64,000 bases of DNA from positions 154,459-218,458 of the forward strand of contig CAZMNW010000020.1 of NCBI GenBank assembly GCA_964567755.1, in the 5' to 3' direction. Both the position numbers and the translations under genes were made by a program. Shown one piece after another: positions 27,441 to 35,108 of this stretch. The first letter of the stretch is position 1; every line of letters starts with the position of its first letter. The notes beneath the pieces are model-generated. The model saw only the letters and a program-made list of their open reading frames with translations, made no database searches and was not told the DNA's origin. The stretch is from DASRJW01 sp964567755 (GTDB lineage: Bacteria; Krumholzibacteriota; Krumholzibacteriia; G020349025).

Positions 27441-28051
27441 CTTCGGGCTCCGGATTCTGAAACGCCAGGCATCGAATCTGCGACCCCCACCGTCGGGAAG
27501 GTCCGCAAGCTCTCCACAATCGAACGTTCGAGCAATTGCTCGAGGTTGTGAACCCTCCCGAACCCAAAAAGCCATTCGCCATCCGTCCCGTCGCGGCTGT
27601 GGACCACGGCCCAGAGCACACGTCCGCCTGGAACCTGGAGCAGGCGCAGCGAGAACGACACGTGCGGTACCTGTTCCGAACCATCCTGGCGATAGCCGGA
27701 GCCGAGAATGGCGCCGACGAGGAGCGCATCGGCGCCGAGCTGCTCGCCGATCCGATCGAGAAGCTCGGGAGGAATGCGATCGAAGAGCAGCCACGGCTCC
27801 TGCGCCAAGGCCGCCTCCACCGCCCCGGGGTCGACGAGACCGATGCCCGGTCGCGTGCCGAGCTCGGCCGCCAGCATCGGTCGCATCCGGTCCGACGCAT
27901 CGCGGTCCGCGGTGTAGTTGGAAAGCGGCAGAATGCCGATGCGTGGAGTGGCCGCGAGCGGCCCCACGTGGTGTGCGCGCGGCTCCGGCACGCAGCTGGC
28001 AATGGCTGCCATCAGGAGCAGCAAGGACGCATGTCGAAGCCCATGGGGCAT
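27437..28051 (-). CDS. Predicted outer-membrane lipoprotein, CsgG/GNA1162-like
   Basis: The 204-residue product has a lipobox (AAIASC) after a short hydrophobic signal. The mature region starts with RIGILPLSNYT and contains DALLVGAILG and LRLLQVPGGRVLW. This beta-alpha pattern is seen in GNA1162/DUF799 and the N-terminal fold of CsgG-like lipoproteins, a resemblance from memory. It follows a second lipoprotein by 4 bp and overlaps the ResB-like gene by ATGA. It may assemble in the outer membrane with the barrel protein encoded upstream. ATG 28051 was chosen because it puts the lipobox at the right distance; a longer frame has no signal. Confidence 0.7.
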   Translation of the reverse strand: MPHGLRHASLLLLMAAIASCVPEPRAHHVGPLAATPRIGILPLSNYTADRDASDRMRPMLAAELGTRPGIGLVDPGAVEAALAQEPWLLFDRIPPELLDRIGEQLGADALLVGAILGSGYRQDGSEQVPHVSFSLRLLQVPGGRVLWAVVHSRDGTDGEWLFGFGRVHNLEQLLERSIVESLRTFPTVGVADSMPGVSESGARR

Positions 28052-28055
28052 GGCT

Positions 28056-28649
28056 TCACCTCGAGGGCAGCGTTTGCAGCAGGTCGCGACACACCGCGGT
28101 CGTGAGCTCGCCGAGCGTGTGGATCTCGCGCCATCCGGTGAACGGCATGGTCGGTCCGCCCCTGCGAGTGATGCTGGCGCTCCAAACCAGGTTGCCGGTT
28201 TCGACATCGAGGAGACGCACCTCGATCGCCACCAACGGATAGGCGCTGCGCCCGACGCTGGTCATCTCGTAGTCGCGCACGATGCCCATGAAAACGCCTT
28301 GGACACCGGCTTCCTTGCCGAGCCGAACGAGATCGGCCGCGGACCAGGGGAGATTCGAGATGCCCGTGCCCCGAATGCGCTGGATGGCAGAAGCGAATTG
28401 GCCGGGCTCGCGAACGGCGGCGAACTCTCGCGTCAACAGCTCGGTGAAGAAGACGCTGCTCACCTTCTCGCCCGCCAGGCGATCCTGACCGAGCGATTCG
28501 AACGGCACGATGCCGACGCTCTCGTAGAAGGAAAAGTCCGCTTGCGGATGGACGAAGCGCGTCACCGGTGTGCCGCAACCCGTGGCAGCCACGAGGAGTA
28601 AGAGACCGAGCGTGCCGTGTGCAGCGAGATGTCGGCATCGGGATCTCAT
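28056..28649 (-). CDS. Predicted outer-membrane lipoprotein, CsgG/GNA1162-like
   Basis: ATG 28649 follows GGGGATGG and gives 197 residues. The signal peptide ends at a lipobox (VAATGC). The mature part has FYESVGIVPFESLG, GVFMGIVRDYE and VRLLDVETGNLVW, the same layout as the lipoprotein gene 4 bp downstream. The two therefore look like distant paralogues or a heteromeric pair. In other systems, proteins of this fold help place or secrete outer-membrane components. Here they lie between the beta-barrel gene and the haem genes, suggesting a structural or assembly role in the conduit. No haem motif is present. Confidence 0.7.
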   Translation of the reverse strand: MRSRCRHLAAHGTLGLLLLVAATGCGTPVTRFVHPQADFSFYESVGIVPFESLGQDRLAGEKVSSVFFTELLTREFAAVREPGQFASAIQRIRGTGISNLPWSAADLVRLGKEAGVQGVFMGIVRDYEMTSVGRSAYPLVAIEVRLLDVETGNLVWSASITRRGGPTMPFTGWREIHTLGELTTAVCRDLLQTLPSR

Positions 28650-28659
28650 TCCATCCCCT

Positions 28660-30237
28660 TCAGAAGTTGCGGGTGAGAATCACGCCGGTGGACACGTCGC
28701 GCGGTTGAGCGCTGCGGCGCGCGACCTTGGCGGTGCCGCGCAGTTGCAGCAGCTCCCGCGGTTGCAAGGTGAGATCGAGCCCGAGGATGTTCTCGTGCGT
28801 CGCGCCCGACGGCAGCCGGCTCTCGCGTGTCGAACCGTACAAGCTGAACGTGGCCGACTCGCGCAGGCGCCAGGTGCCGTTGGCGCTCCAGATGCTCTCC
28901 GCGCGTTCCAACTGCCCTTCACCGTCGAGCCGGCGAAAGGACCCGATCAAAGAAGCTCCGGATCGTGGCTGGTAGCCGAGCTTGATCTCCCAGGTGCGCT
29001 CGATCTGCTGCACGCCCGCGAGCTCGGGGAGAGAGTAACGGTTCCAGAGCACATCGAACGTCGTCGACGGGTTGGGCCGGGTGCGCAGGTCGAGACCAAA
29101 GTACCATTGCAGCGCCGCGTCGGTGTGCGGAGCGTGTGCGGCGCGCGTTTCGGCGCGTACCCAGAAATTCTGCCGCAGGTTGCCGTCGACGGTGAGATGG
29201 GCGGAGCTGTTGGGAATGCTGCCGCCCGCGCTGCCGAGATCGAGCGTCTGCGACAATCCCGTCCGCAACGCCGTGTGCTTCACGAGGTCGTGCTGGTAGA
29301 GCGCCTCGAGGCGCATGTAATCGGAAATCTGGTTCCCCGTAAACACAGTGGTCTTGTAATAGGAACGACTCGCGTTCAGCATCACGCTTTGGAAGGGAAG
29401 ATAGGTGAGTCGCGCACCGAGCGAAGTCTCGTCGATCGGGGTGTCGCGTGTCACGGCGTTGTCGCGCGTCGTGCCCCAGCGGTAGAGACCATTGACGCCC
29501 AAGCTGGCTTGCCGATGCAGCGACCAAGTGGCATCGCCGGAAGCGCGCTGGATGTCCTGGTCGATCTGGCGGTCGCGCGACGAGATGTTGGTGAGGATGG
29601 CGTCGTAGTCGCCACCGAAGGCGATCGTCTTCCAGGCGCTGCTGCCGTTCAGGCCGGCGCGGTACTCGTGGGTGCGCGACGGGGCTTCGAAGCCCGCGGC
29701 GCGCGACTCCAAACGGCGCACTCCAACCCGGGCGGCGATCGGACCGGTTCCGTAGCTCAAGTCGGCGCGCGCGTCTTCCACGCCGGACTCGCCGGCCCGC
29801 GTGCGGCGGTCGGCGCGTGTGTAGGTGAGCGCCAGCTGCGGGGCGCGCGGCACCATCACGTTCATCCCCAGTTGCAGATCGCGCCGGCCGGGGATGTCGG
29901 ACGCCGGCTGGGTGCGCTGCCACGGAACGAACTGCCCGTGCAGCCGCCAGGAGCGGCTGCTCAGCTCGCCGAAAGTGCGGGTACGGAAGATGTCGGACTC
30001 GTAGCTGAATTGCGAGTCATAGCGCAACGACGCTCCGAGGTCGAACCGCCAGGCGTTCGGCGTGTCCTGGCGCATGATGATGTCGTACAGGTGGCTGGTG
30101 CGATCGCTGCCCTGGCCAGCGATCTCGGAGTGGAACACGTTCCCCAGGTAGCGGCCATCGAAATTCTGGGCCACGGCTGCGGTGGCGAAGCCGAGGCTGC
30201 ACAGGAGGGTGCTGCTCATGCGACGGATGGCTCCCAT
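28660..30237 (-). CDS. Outer-membrane beta-barrel, candidate porin of a cytochrome conduit
   Basis: The 525-residue protein has a signal peptide ending AAVAQ and a long series of alternating amphipathic strands rich in Tyr, Arg, Thr and Gly (e.g. LGARLTYLPFQSVMLNASRS). It ends in TRNF, the terminal Phe expected for BAM-inserted barrels. It has no haem motif. Its position between a 6/7-haem cytochrome (10 bp) and two lipoproteins (10 bp) parallels porin-cytochrome loci such as mtrCAB or the Geobacter ombB clusters, although it is shorter than MtrB and lacks an obvious N-terminal CXXC. Two start codons, 30237 and 30219, are possible. Barrel assignment is fairly secure; the sheath role is inferred. 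Confidence 0.78.
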   Translation of the reverse strand: MGAIRRMSSTLLCSLGFATAAVAQNFDGRYLGNVFHSEIAGQGSDRTSHLYDIIMRQDTPNAWRFDLGASLRYDSQFSYESDIFRTRTFGELSSRSWRLHGQFVPWQRTQPASDIPGRRDLQLGMNVMVPRAPQLALTYTRADRRTRAGESGVEDARADLSYGTGPIAARVGVRRLESRAAGFEAPSRTHEYRAGLNGSSAWKTIAFGGDYDAILTNISSRDRQIDQDIQRASGDATWSLHRQASLGVNGLYRWGTTRDNAVTRDTPIDETSLGARLTYLPFQSVMLNASRSYYKTTVFTGNQISDYMRLEALYQHDLVKHTALRTGLSQTLDLGSAGGSIPNSSAHLTVDGNLRQNFWVRAETRAAHAPHTDAALQWYFGLDLRTRPNPSTTFDVLWNRYSLPELAGVQQIERTWEIKLGYQPRSGASLIGSFRRLDGEGQLERAESIWSANGTWRLRESATFSLYGSTRESRLPSGATHENILGLDLTLQPRELLQLRGTAKVARRSAQPRDVSTGVILTRNF

Positions 30238-30247
30238 GGCCCCATGC

Positions 30248-31357
30248 TCACTTGTCCGGGTTGTGGACGTTGCGCGCTTGCGGCCCGCTGTAGTCGCGGC
30301 CGTGACAGTCGTGACAGCTCTGGGTGGCGCTCGTCCGGTGCGCCTCGCGATCCGAGATCGCGTTCATGACGATGCCCTCCACGGTCTGCGAACCCGGGAT
30401 GCCGTCGGCGGCGATGTGGCAGCCGAGGCAAAAGCGGCGCGACTGGTCGGGATCGTTCAATGTGTCGTTGAGGCCGCTCCAGCCCAGCCGCTCGTCGCTC
30501 AGCACGAAGGCGTTAGGTGCGGCGCGGTCGTTGCCTTGGGAACCATGCGGGTTGTGGCAGTCGTAGCAGGGCAGCATATCGCCCCGGCGGAGGTGTGGCG
30601 GCCATGACAACGCGACCCGGGGATCGAGATCGATCCGGTGTCCGGCGTTCTCGTTGAGACCGCGATCGTAGTAATCCTCGATGAACTTGTTCTCCAGGTC
30701 CATTCCCGCCGGGCCGTCGCGCCCGTGGCAGCGCAGGCAATGGCGGTATTGCGGCGGCGGCCCGCTCGCATCGTGCCCGCCGATGCCACGGTAGGTGTCG
30801 ACGAGAAGGTCGAATGGGTTCGCGGTGCCGTGCGGGTCGTGGCAGCCGAGACACAAACCCTCGCCGCCCGTGTCGCGACGCGGCATGTCGGGATCCTGCG
30901 CGTGGGGCGAGAGAAAACGACCGCTCGTGGTGATGCCAGGGTCGGTGTAGACGATCGCACCTGGCCAACGCCCGCGCAGCTCCACTCCGGGCGACCGTAC
31001 GCCGCCCGAGTTGGCCTCGAAATAGCCGGCGTCTTGCGGTGCAGTCATCGGAATGCGATCGGTCTCGCGCAACGGGTAGTTCACCGGCTGACTCTGGTGG
31101 CAACCGCCGTCGCCGCTGCTCGAGAAGCACAGTTGGTTGGTGTTCTCGGCGAAGAGCACGTCCTTGTACACGATCTCCGTGGCATCGCCATGGCTCGGAT
31201 GGCACTGGGAGCAAGCGCCGCGTGTGGGTGGATCGGTGGTGAGGCGAAGCACGCCGGTGGTTGGATTCCCGTGCGCATCGAAGACGGGGGTCTGCGCCAC
31301 GCTCCAGGTCGAGCCGAGGAGGATGGCGGCCAAAATGTTGGCGGTCACGGCGCGCAT
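30248..31357 (-). CDS. Secreted 6-haem cytochrome c with a possible CX8CH seventh site
   Basis: ATG 31357 follows GAGGG and gives 369 residues with a signal peptide ending WSVAQ. Canonical motifs are CSQCH, CLGCH, CLRCH, CYDCH, CLGCH and CHDCH. Between the first and second is CFSSSGDGGCH, which would be a CX8CH site. It follows NQLC, just where the neighbouring OmcS-like protein has NELCLSCH. Several motifs are followed by PHG, giving likely His ligands. The C-terminus has no anchor. It probably works with the barrel (10 bp downstream) and the OmcS-like protein upstream as a periplasmic or surface electron carrier. Confidence 0.88.
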   Translation of the reverse strand: MRAVTANILAAILLGSTWSVAQTPVFDAHGNPTTGVLRLTTDPPTRGACSQCHPSHGDATEIVYKDVLFAENTNQLCFSSSGDGGCHQSQPVNYPLRETDRIPMTAPQDAGYFEANSGGVRSPGVELRGRWPGAIVYTDPGITTSGRFLSPHAQDPDMPRRDTGGEGLCLGCHDPHGTANPFDLLVDTYRGIGGHDASGPPPQYRHCLRCHGRDGPAGMDLENKFIEDYYDRGLNENAGHRIDLDPRVALSWPPHLRRGDMLPCYDCHNPHGSQGNDRAAPNAFVLSDERLGWSGLNDTLNDPDQSRRFCLGCHIAADGIPGSQTVEGIVMNAISDREAHRTSATQSCHDCHGRDYSGPQARNVHNPDK

Positions 31358-31394
31358 GGAGCCCTCGCAATGGCCGCCAAACCCGTCCCTGCGG

Positions 31395-31429
31395 CCGGGC
31401 CCCACAGCGGCCGGAGTGTGGGGGCCCGG
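31395..31429 (-). terminator. Strong hairpin between OmcS-like and 6/7-haem cytochrome genes
   Basis: CCGGGCCCCACA and TGTGGGGGCCCGG form a 12-bp stem with one bulge and a 10-nt loop. It lies in the 118-bp gap after the OmcS-like gene. No clear U-tract follows on the minus strand. It may be a partial terminator or an mRNA 3' stabiliser that leaves the upstream cytochrome in excess over the conduit genes. Confidence 0.5.
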
Positions 31430-31475
31430 TTCGAAGGTCAGGAGCCGAAGCGCTGTCCCTCTCGAGGGAGGGTGC

Positions 31476-32549
31476 TCACCAAGGGCTCGTGTTCGCTCCA
31501 CCTTGTCCGTGACACGCACGGCAGGTGTTGCGCATGTCGATGCCGTCGTCACCCTGTTCGTCGATCGCGCCCGTTCCAACCATGTGGATCAGGCCGAACG
31601 CGTTCTGGTTGCCGTGCCCCTTGTGACACGACATGCACGACGGAGTGAGTTCCGTATCGGTCGCTGTGTAGCTGCCGTGACGGACGCCCGCGGGCGACAT
31701 CGCCTGCAGCTGGTTCGCACCTTCTTGAACGAAACGGGTCAGGTTCGAGTGCCCCCCGCCGATGGCGCCGATGTTGACGCCCGCTGCCGGGTGCCGCACG
31801 AACTCTGCAGCCGGGGATCCAGTGCCGCCGATTTCAGCGCCGCTCACCGCACCGTGGAAATCGGTGTGGCAAGACTTGCAGAAATTGGCGTACTGAGACG
31901 CTGTTTGGTCCGGTTCGTTGAAGGTCACGTGGGTGTTGCCATAGTGATTGGCGTTGGTCCCACTGGATGCATCCTCGAACACCCACATCGCGGTGTTGTT
32001 GGTATTCGGAGCGATGTCGCCGCGGGAGTAGCTCATTTCGACTCCCGTAGCGCTGCGCAGGTTGCGATAACCTCCCGGTGCCGGCAGACTCGTTCTGCCG
32101 TGAACCGCGTGACAGTCGGCACAGTTGAGCCCGTTCGTATTGCTCCACGCCGGGCTGCTGCCCGGTGCGACAGCCGTCGAGTTCAGCGTGTGCCCGGTCG
32201 GCGGCGGATAGAGGCCATTGCCTCCCTCTTCGTTCAAGGCGCCCGCTTGCCGCACGTAGCCGTTGGAATGCACTTCGAACACATCGGGTGCCCAAGCTTG
32301 CCCGTTATGACACGACAGACACAGCTCGTTCACCTCGTTGCGCAGCAGGTAATGGTAAGGCGCGCTCCCGCCGATCGGCGTGAACGTGCCCGTCCCATCG
32401 GCTTCGTTCCCGTGCTGCTGGCTTGCATGCATGACGTGGCAGTCCGAGCAAACGAGGTTGATGCCGTAGTGGAAGTCTCCCGCGAACGCGAACGACGCGA
32501 ACGCCAGAGATGCCACCGCGACGACCCCCGTCACCAGATGCTTTCTCAT
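31476..32549 (-). CDS. Hexahaem cytochrome c resembling OmcS-type nanowire subunits
   Basis: ATG 32549 gives 357 residues with a signal peptide (VVAVASLAFASFAFA). The mature protein starts GDFHYGINLVCSDCHVMH. Six CXXCH motifs follow in order: CSDCHVMH, ELCLSCH, CADCHAVHG, FCKSCHTDFHG followed by RHPAAG, CMSCHKGHG, and a C-terminal CRACHG. The order, a haem right at the mature N-terminus, the CHTD(I/F)H plus RHPAG pair, the CxSCHxxH fifth motif and the haem near the C-terminus all parallel Geobacter sulfurreducens OmcS as I recall it. OmcS polymerises into conductive filaments. A filament role here is inference, but the architecture is close enough to test. An NHL propeller gene precedes it by 5 bp. 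Confidence 0.88.
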   Translation of the reverse strand: MRKHLVTGVVAVASLAFASFAFAGDFHYGINLVCSDCHVMHASQQHGNEADGTGTFTPIGGSAPYHYLLRNEVNELCLSCHNGQAWAPDVFEVHSNGYVRQAGALNEEGGNGLYPPPTGHTLNSTAVAPGSSPAWSNTNGLNCADCHAVHGRTSLPAPGGYRNLRSATGVEMSYSRGDIAPNTNNTAMWVFEDASSGTNANHYGNTHVTFNEPDQTASQYANFCKSCHTDFHGAVSGAEIGGTGSPAAEFVRHPAAGVNIGAIGGGHSNLTRFVQEGANQLQAMSPAGVRHGSYTATDTELTPSCMSCHKGHGNQNAFGLIHMVGTGAIDEQGDDGIDMRNTCRACHGQGGANTSPW

Positions 32550-32554
32550 GCAGT

Positions 32555-33580
32555 TCACCTCCCTCCAGGGACACTCTCCTCGACTCCGGAATTTCCGGAG
32601 CCCGAGCGCTCGAGCTCGGAACCGAGACCCGAGGTCTCGACCGGCTCGAGTTCGAAGATCTGGAAACGGGCACCGGCCCGTTCCAAGACCACGAAACGAT
32701 TGGCAGCGAGGAACGCGCAGGCAGTGGGATAATTGAACTGCCCTGCTCCGCGGCCGAAACCGCCGATGCGTCCCAAGTAACGACCATCGGCGGCGGCGTG
32801 AATGCCGATGGAATGTCGAATGGTGTCGAGGATCCACAGCGTGTCGCCTTGGCCCCAGACGACGTGCGCGGCGAGCGAGAAGGTGCCGTCGCCTTCGCCA
32901 TGCTCGCCGAAGGCGAGAAGGAGCACGCCCTCGGGGTCGAAGACCTTGACCTGCTGCAATGCGGGAGGATCGAGGACGACGATGCGGGTTTCGCTCGAGT
33001 CCACGGCGAGACTCAGAGGCGCTTGCAAACGTGCTTCCTCCGGCGCTTCGAATCCGATGCACCGGCTGGTCGTGCCATTCGGTTCGATGACGGCGATGCC
33101 GGCGCGTTCTCCGGCATACAGGACGTAGATTCGACCGCTCGCACCGACGCTCACGAACTGCGGGCGCACCAACCCGTCGACGCCTGGGGGAAGCTGGGGT
33201 TGCAGGAATCCGAGCCGGGAACCCGAGGCGCTCACGACCTCGATCTGCCCGGCGACGGCATCGAGGACGAACAAGCGTCCGCGGCCATCGAGGGCGACAC
33301 ACTTCGGCTCGCCGGCGCCGATTTTGCCGTTGCTCGCCCACGTGATGGCGCCGCGCGAGCGACCCATGGAATCGAAAAGGACAAGCCGGTGGTTGCCGGT
33401 GTCGCCGATGGCCAGAATGCCGCGTCCGGCGTCGACGGCGAGACCCATCGGGTGGCGGAATGGGTCGGCGAGAGTGGGACCGGTCACCACGCGCTCCACC
33501 GTGCGGATGGCGAAGTCACCGGACACGCACGGTGCCCACGCGGCGACGGTGCAGAGCGTGATGAACTTCAAGTGCCACAT
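32555..33580 (-). CDS. Secreted NHL-repeat beta-propeller
   Basis: ATG 33580 gives 341 residues with a signal segment (FITLCTVAAWAPCVSG). Six or so NHL-type blades are visible, each with HPMGLAVDAGRGILAIGD-like strands (also PKCVALDGRGRLFVLD and PLSLAVDSSETRIVVLD). It begins the conduit operon and ends 5 bp before the OmcS-like gene. NHL propellers act as protein-binding scaffolds. In this setting it could bind or export the filament cytochrome, which is inference. The C-terminus is Ser/Gly/Glu-rich and probably flexible. An in-frame start at 33628 would add 16 residues without improving the signal. Confidence 0.82.
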   Translation of the reverse strand: MWHLKFITLCTVAAWAPCVSGDFAIRTVERVVTGPTLADPFRHPMGLAVDAGRGILAIGDTGNHRLVLFDSMGRSRGAITWASNGKIGAGEPKCVALDGRGRLFVLDAVAGQIEVVSASGSRLGFLQPQLPPGVDGLVRPQFVSVGASGRIYVLYAGERAGIAVIEPNGTTSRCIGFEAPEEARLQAPLSLAVDSSETRIVVLDPPALQQVKVFDPEGVLLLAFGEHGEGDGTFSLAAHVVWGQGDTLWILDTIRHSIGIHAAADGRYLGRIGGFGRGAGQFNYPTACAFLAANRFVVLERAGARFQIFELEPVETSGLGSELERSGSGNSGVEESVPGGR

Positions 33581-33699
33581 GAGTCGACTCGCTCCTGGCT
33601 GCTCAGGTTCTCCCCGAAAGAGAACCACCCAATCGGAACCTCGGATGATCTGTTCAGGACATCAACAACCGCGGGAGTCCGAAATGTCGAGAAACGACA

Positions 33700-33763
33700 C
33701 GGAGTCCTGAGGCAGGCCAAGGGAGGAACTCCTCCTTTTCGGAACGAAGTCAGGAGGCAGGCC
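33700..33763. repeat. Direct 19-bp repeat pair around a small palindrome
   Basis: Bases 33700-33718 and 33745-33763 match at 16 of 19 positions (core GAGGCAGGCC), 45 bp apart. Between them is GGAGGAACTCCTCC (33722-33735), followed by TTTT. The set lies in the divergent gap upstream of both the conduit operon and the DUF4097 gene. It could be a regulator-binding array or a leader structure. Confidence 0.35.
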
Positions 33764-33861
33764 GGGGGGCAACCTAGAACCCGGTGGACGCGTCTCATAC
33801 CAGCAAGGGAGTGCATGTCCCCGCTGCGGGTGCGGGGTTCTCGAGCCAGCGGGGGTCGATC

Positions 33862-35034
33862 GTGCGTAAAGTTATTTTTTCCAATGGTTTGAATATTTTT
33901 ACCGCAATCGTGGTCGGGGCTCTGTGGCTCGCTTGCCCGCGCCCAGGCGCCGCGGCCGCTCTGGAACGCGAATGGAGCTTCGCGGCCAACCACTTGCGTC
34001 TGGCCAATCTGATCGGGATGGTGAAAATCGAGAGCCACACAGGATCCGACATCCGCGTCCGAGTCACACTGGATGGCAAGGACGCCACCCCGGAGCAGGT
34101 GCAATTCGAAGAGCACCAAGGATCCAGAGCCGAGTTCGCGATTCTCTTCCCGGTGGACGAACACCGGCGCTTCGTCTACCCAGCGCTCGGCCAAAGCAGC
34201 CGCACGCGCTTCCGGACCCGAGACGACGACGGCAGCTGGCTGAGTGAAATGTTGCAAGGCCGAGAGATCGAGGTACGTGGGGAGCCGTTCCGCGACGCCA
34301 TCGAAGTGTGGGCCAATGTGGTCGTGCTCCTTCCCGCCGGCAAGGACCTCACGATTCTCCTGGGGGTGGGCGCGATCGAGGCGACCTCGATACGCGGTGG
34401 GTTGGATCTCGACACCCAGAGCGGCGCCATCGTCGTTGCCGGGCTCGATGGCCACTTGCGCGCCGATACCGGCAGCGGTGCCGTGCAGGTGGAAGACGTG
34501 AGCGGGGACGTGGATATCGATACCGGCAGCGGCAGCGTCGACGTCGGCAACGTGCGCGGAGCGCAACGGGTTGCCATCGATACCGGCAGCGGCGGCGTGT
34601 CGGCGCGCGCGATCGAAGCGCGCGAGCTGCGAATCGATACTGGCAGCGGCGCTGTCGAGGTCGAGGACGCGCGCACCGAGGAGCTGAGCGTGGATACCGG
34701 CAGCGGTGGTGTGCGCGCGCGCACGATCGAGGCCGATGGGGCGCTCATCGACACAGGCAGCGGCAGTGTGACGCTCGAGCTCGCGCGCATGGGCTCGGGG
34801 CGCTACGAAGTCAGCACCGGCAGCGGCGGTATTCGGCTGCATCTGCCGCGCGACGTGTCGGCGGTCTTCGATGTCGACACCGGCAGCGGCAGCATCGAGG
34901 TGGACGTGGAAGGGGTCGATCTGGGACGCAAGCCTCGTCACGAAGCGCGTTTCACCGTCGGCTCCGGGACCTCGCGCGTCGAGCTCTCGACCGGCAGCGG
35001 CTCGGTGCGCATCGTCCAGGGTCGGGCGGGCTGA
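33862..35034 (+). CDS. Secreted DUF4097-like beta-helix protein with DTGSG repeats
   Basis: I choose GTG 33862, preceded by GGGGG, because it yields a signal peptide (FTAIVVGALWLACPRPGAAA); an upstream GTG at 33784 would bury it. The 390-residue product has nine (D/S)TGSG motifs spaced about 17-24 residues apart, plus a DTQSG, as expected for short parallel beta-strands stacked in a helix. This is the DUF4097/putative adhesin pattern. The repeats are also visible in DNA as GATACCGGCAGCGG. The gene is divergent from the conduit operon and convergent with a tetrahaem cytochrome. It probably acts at the cell surface or periplasm; its function is unknown. Confidence 0.82.
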   Translation: MRKVIFSNGLNIFTAIVVGALWLACPRPGAAAALEREWSFAANHLRLANLIGMVKIESHTGSDIRVRVTLDGKDATPEQVQFEEHQGSRAEFAILFPVDEHRRFVYPALGQSSRTRFRTRDDDGSWLSEMLQGREIEVRGEPFRDAIEVWANVVVLLPAGKDLTILLGVGAIEATSIRGGLDLDTQSGAIVVAGLDGHLRADTGSGAVQVEDVSGDVDIDTGSGSVDVGNVRGAQRVAIDTGSGGVSARAIEARELRIDTGSGAVEVEDARTEELSVDTGSGGVRARTIEADGALIDTGSGSVTLELARMGSGRYEVSTGSGGIRLHLPRDVSAVFDVDTGSGSIEVDVEGVDLGRKPRHEARFTVGSGTSRVELSTGSGSVRIVQGRAG

Positions 35035-35066
35035 AGCCGAAGCAGCCGCTGCGTCGGTGCAGGGAG

Positions 35067-35089
35067 GGAGGGCCGGCATGCGGCCCTCC
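35067..35089. terminator. Bidirectional terminator-like hairpin
   Basis: GGAGGGCCG and CGGCCCTCC form a perfect 9-bp stem with a 5-nt loop (GCATG). It lies in the 74-bp gap between the convergent DUF4097 and tetrahaem cytochrome genes. No T-run is seen, but the position and stability favour a shared terminator. Confidence 0.55.
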
Positions 35090-35108
35090 AGGGTGCTTGG
35101 ACCCGCCC

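Noticed and set aside
30248..33580. Direct equivalence to the Shewanella mtrCAB system
   Set aside because: The barrel is shorter than MtrB, there is no decahaem MtrA-type or surface lipoprotein MtrC-type cytochrome, and the haem proteins differ in number and order.
34460..35020. Regular GATACCGGCAGCGG repeats resembling a repeat array
   Set aside because: They are in-frame DTGSG codons of a beta-helix protein, not a CRISPR or mobile element.
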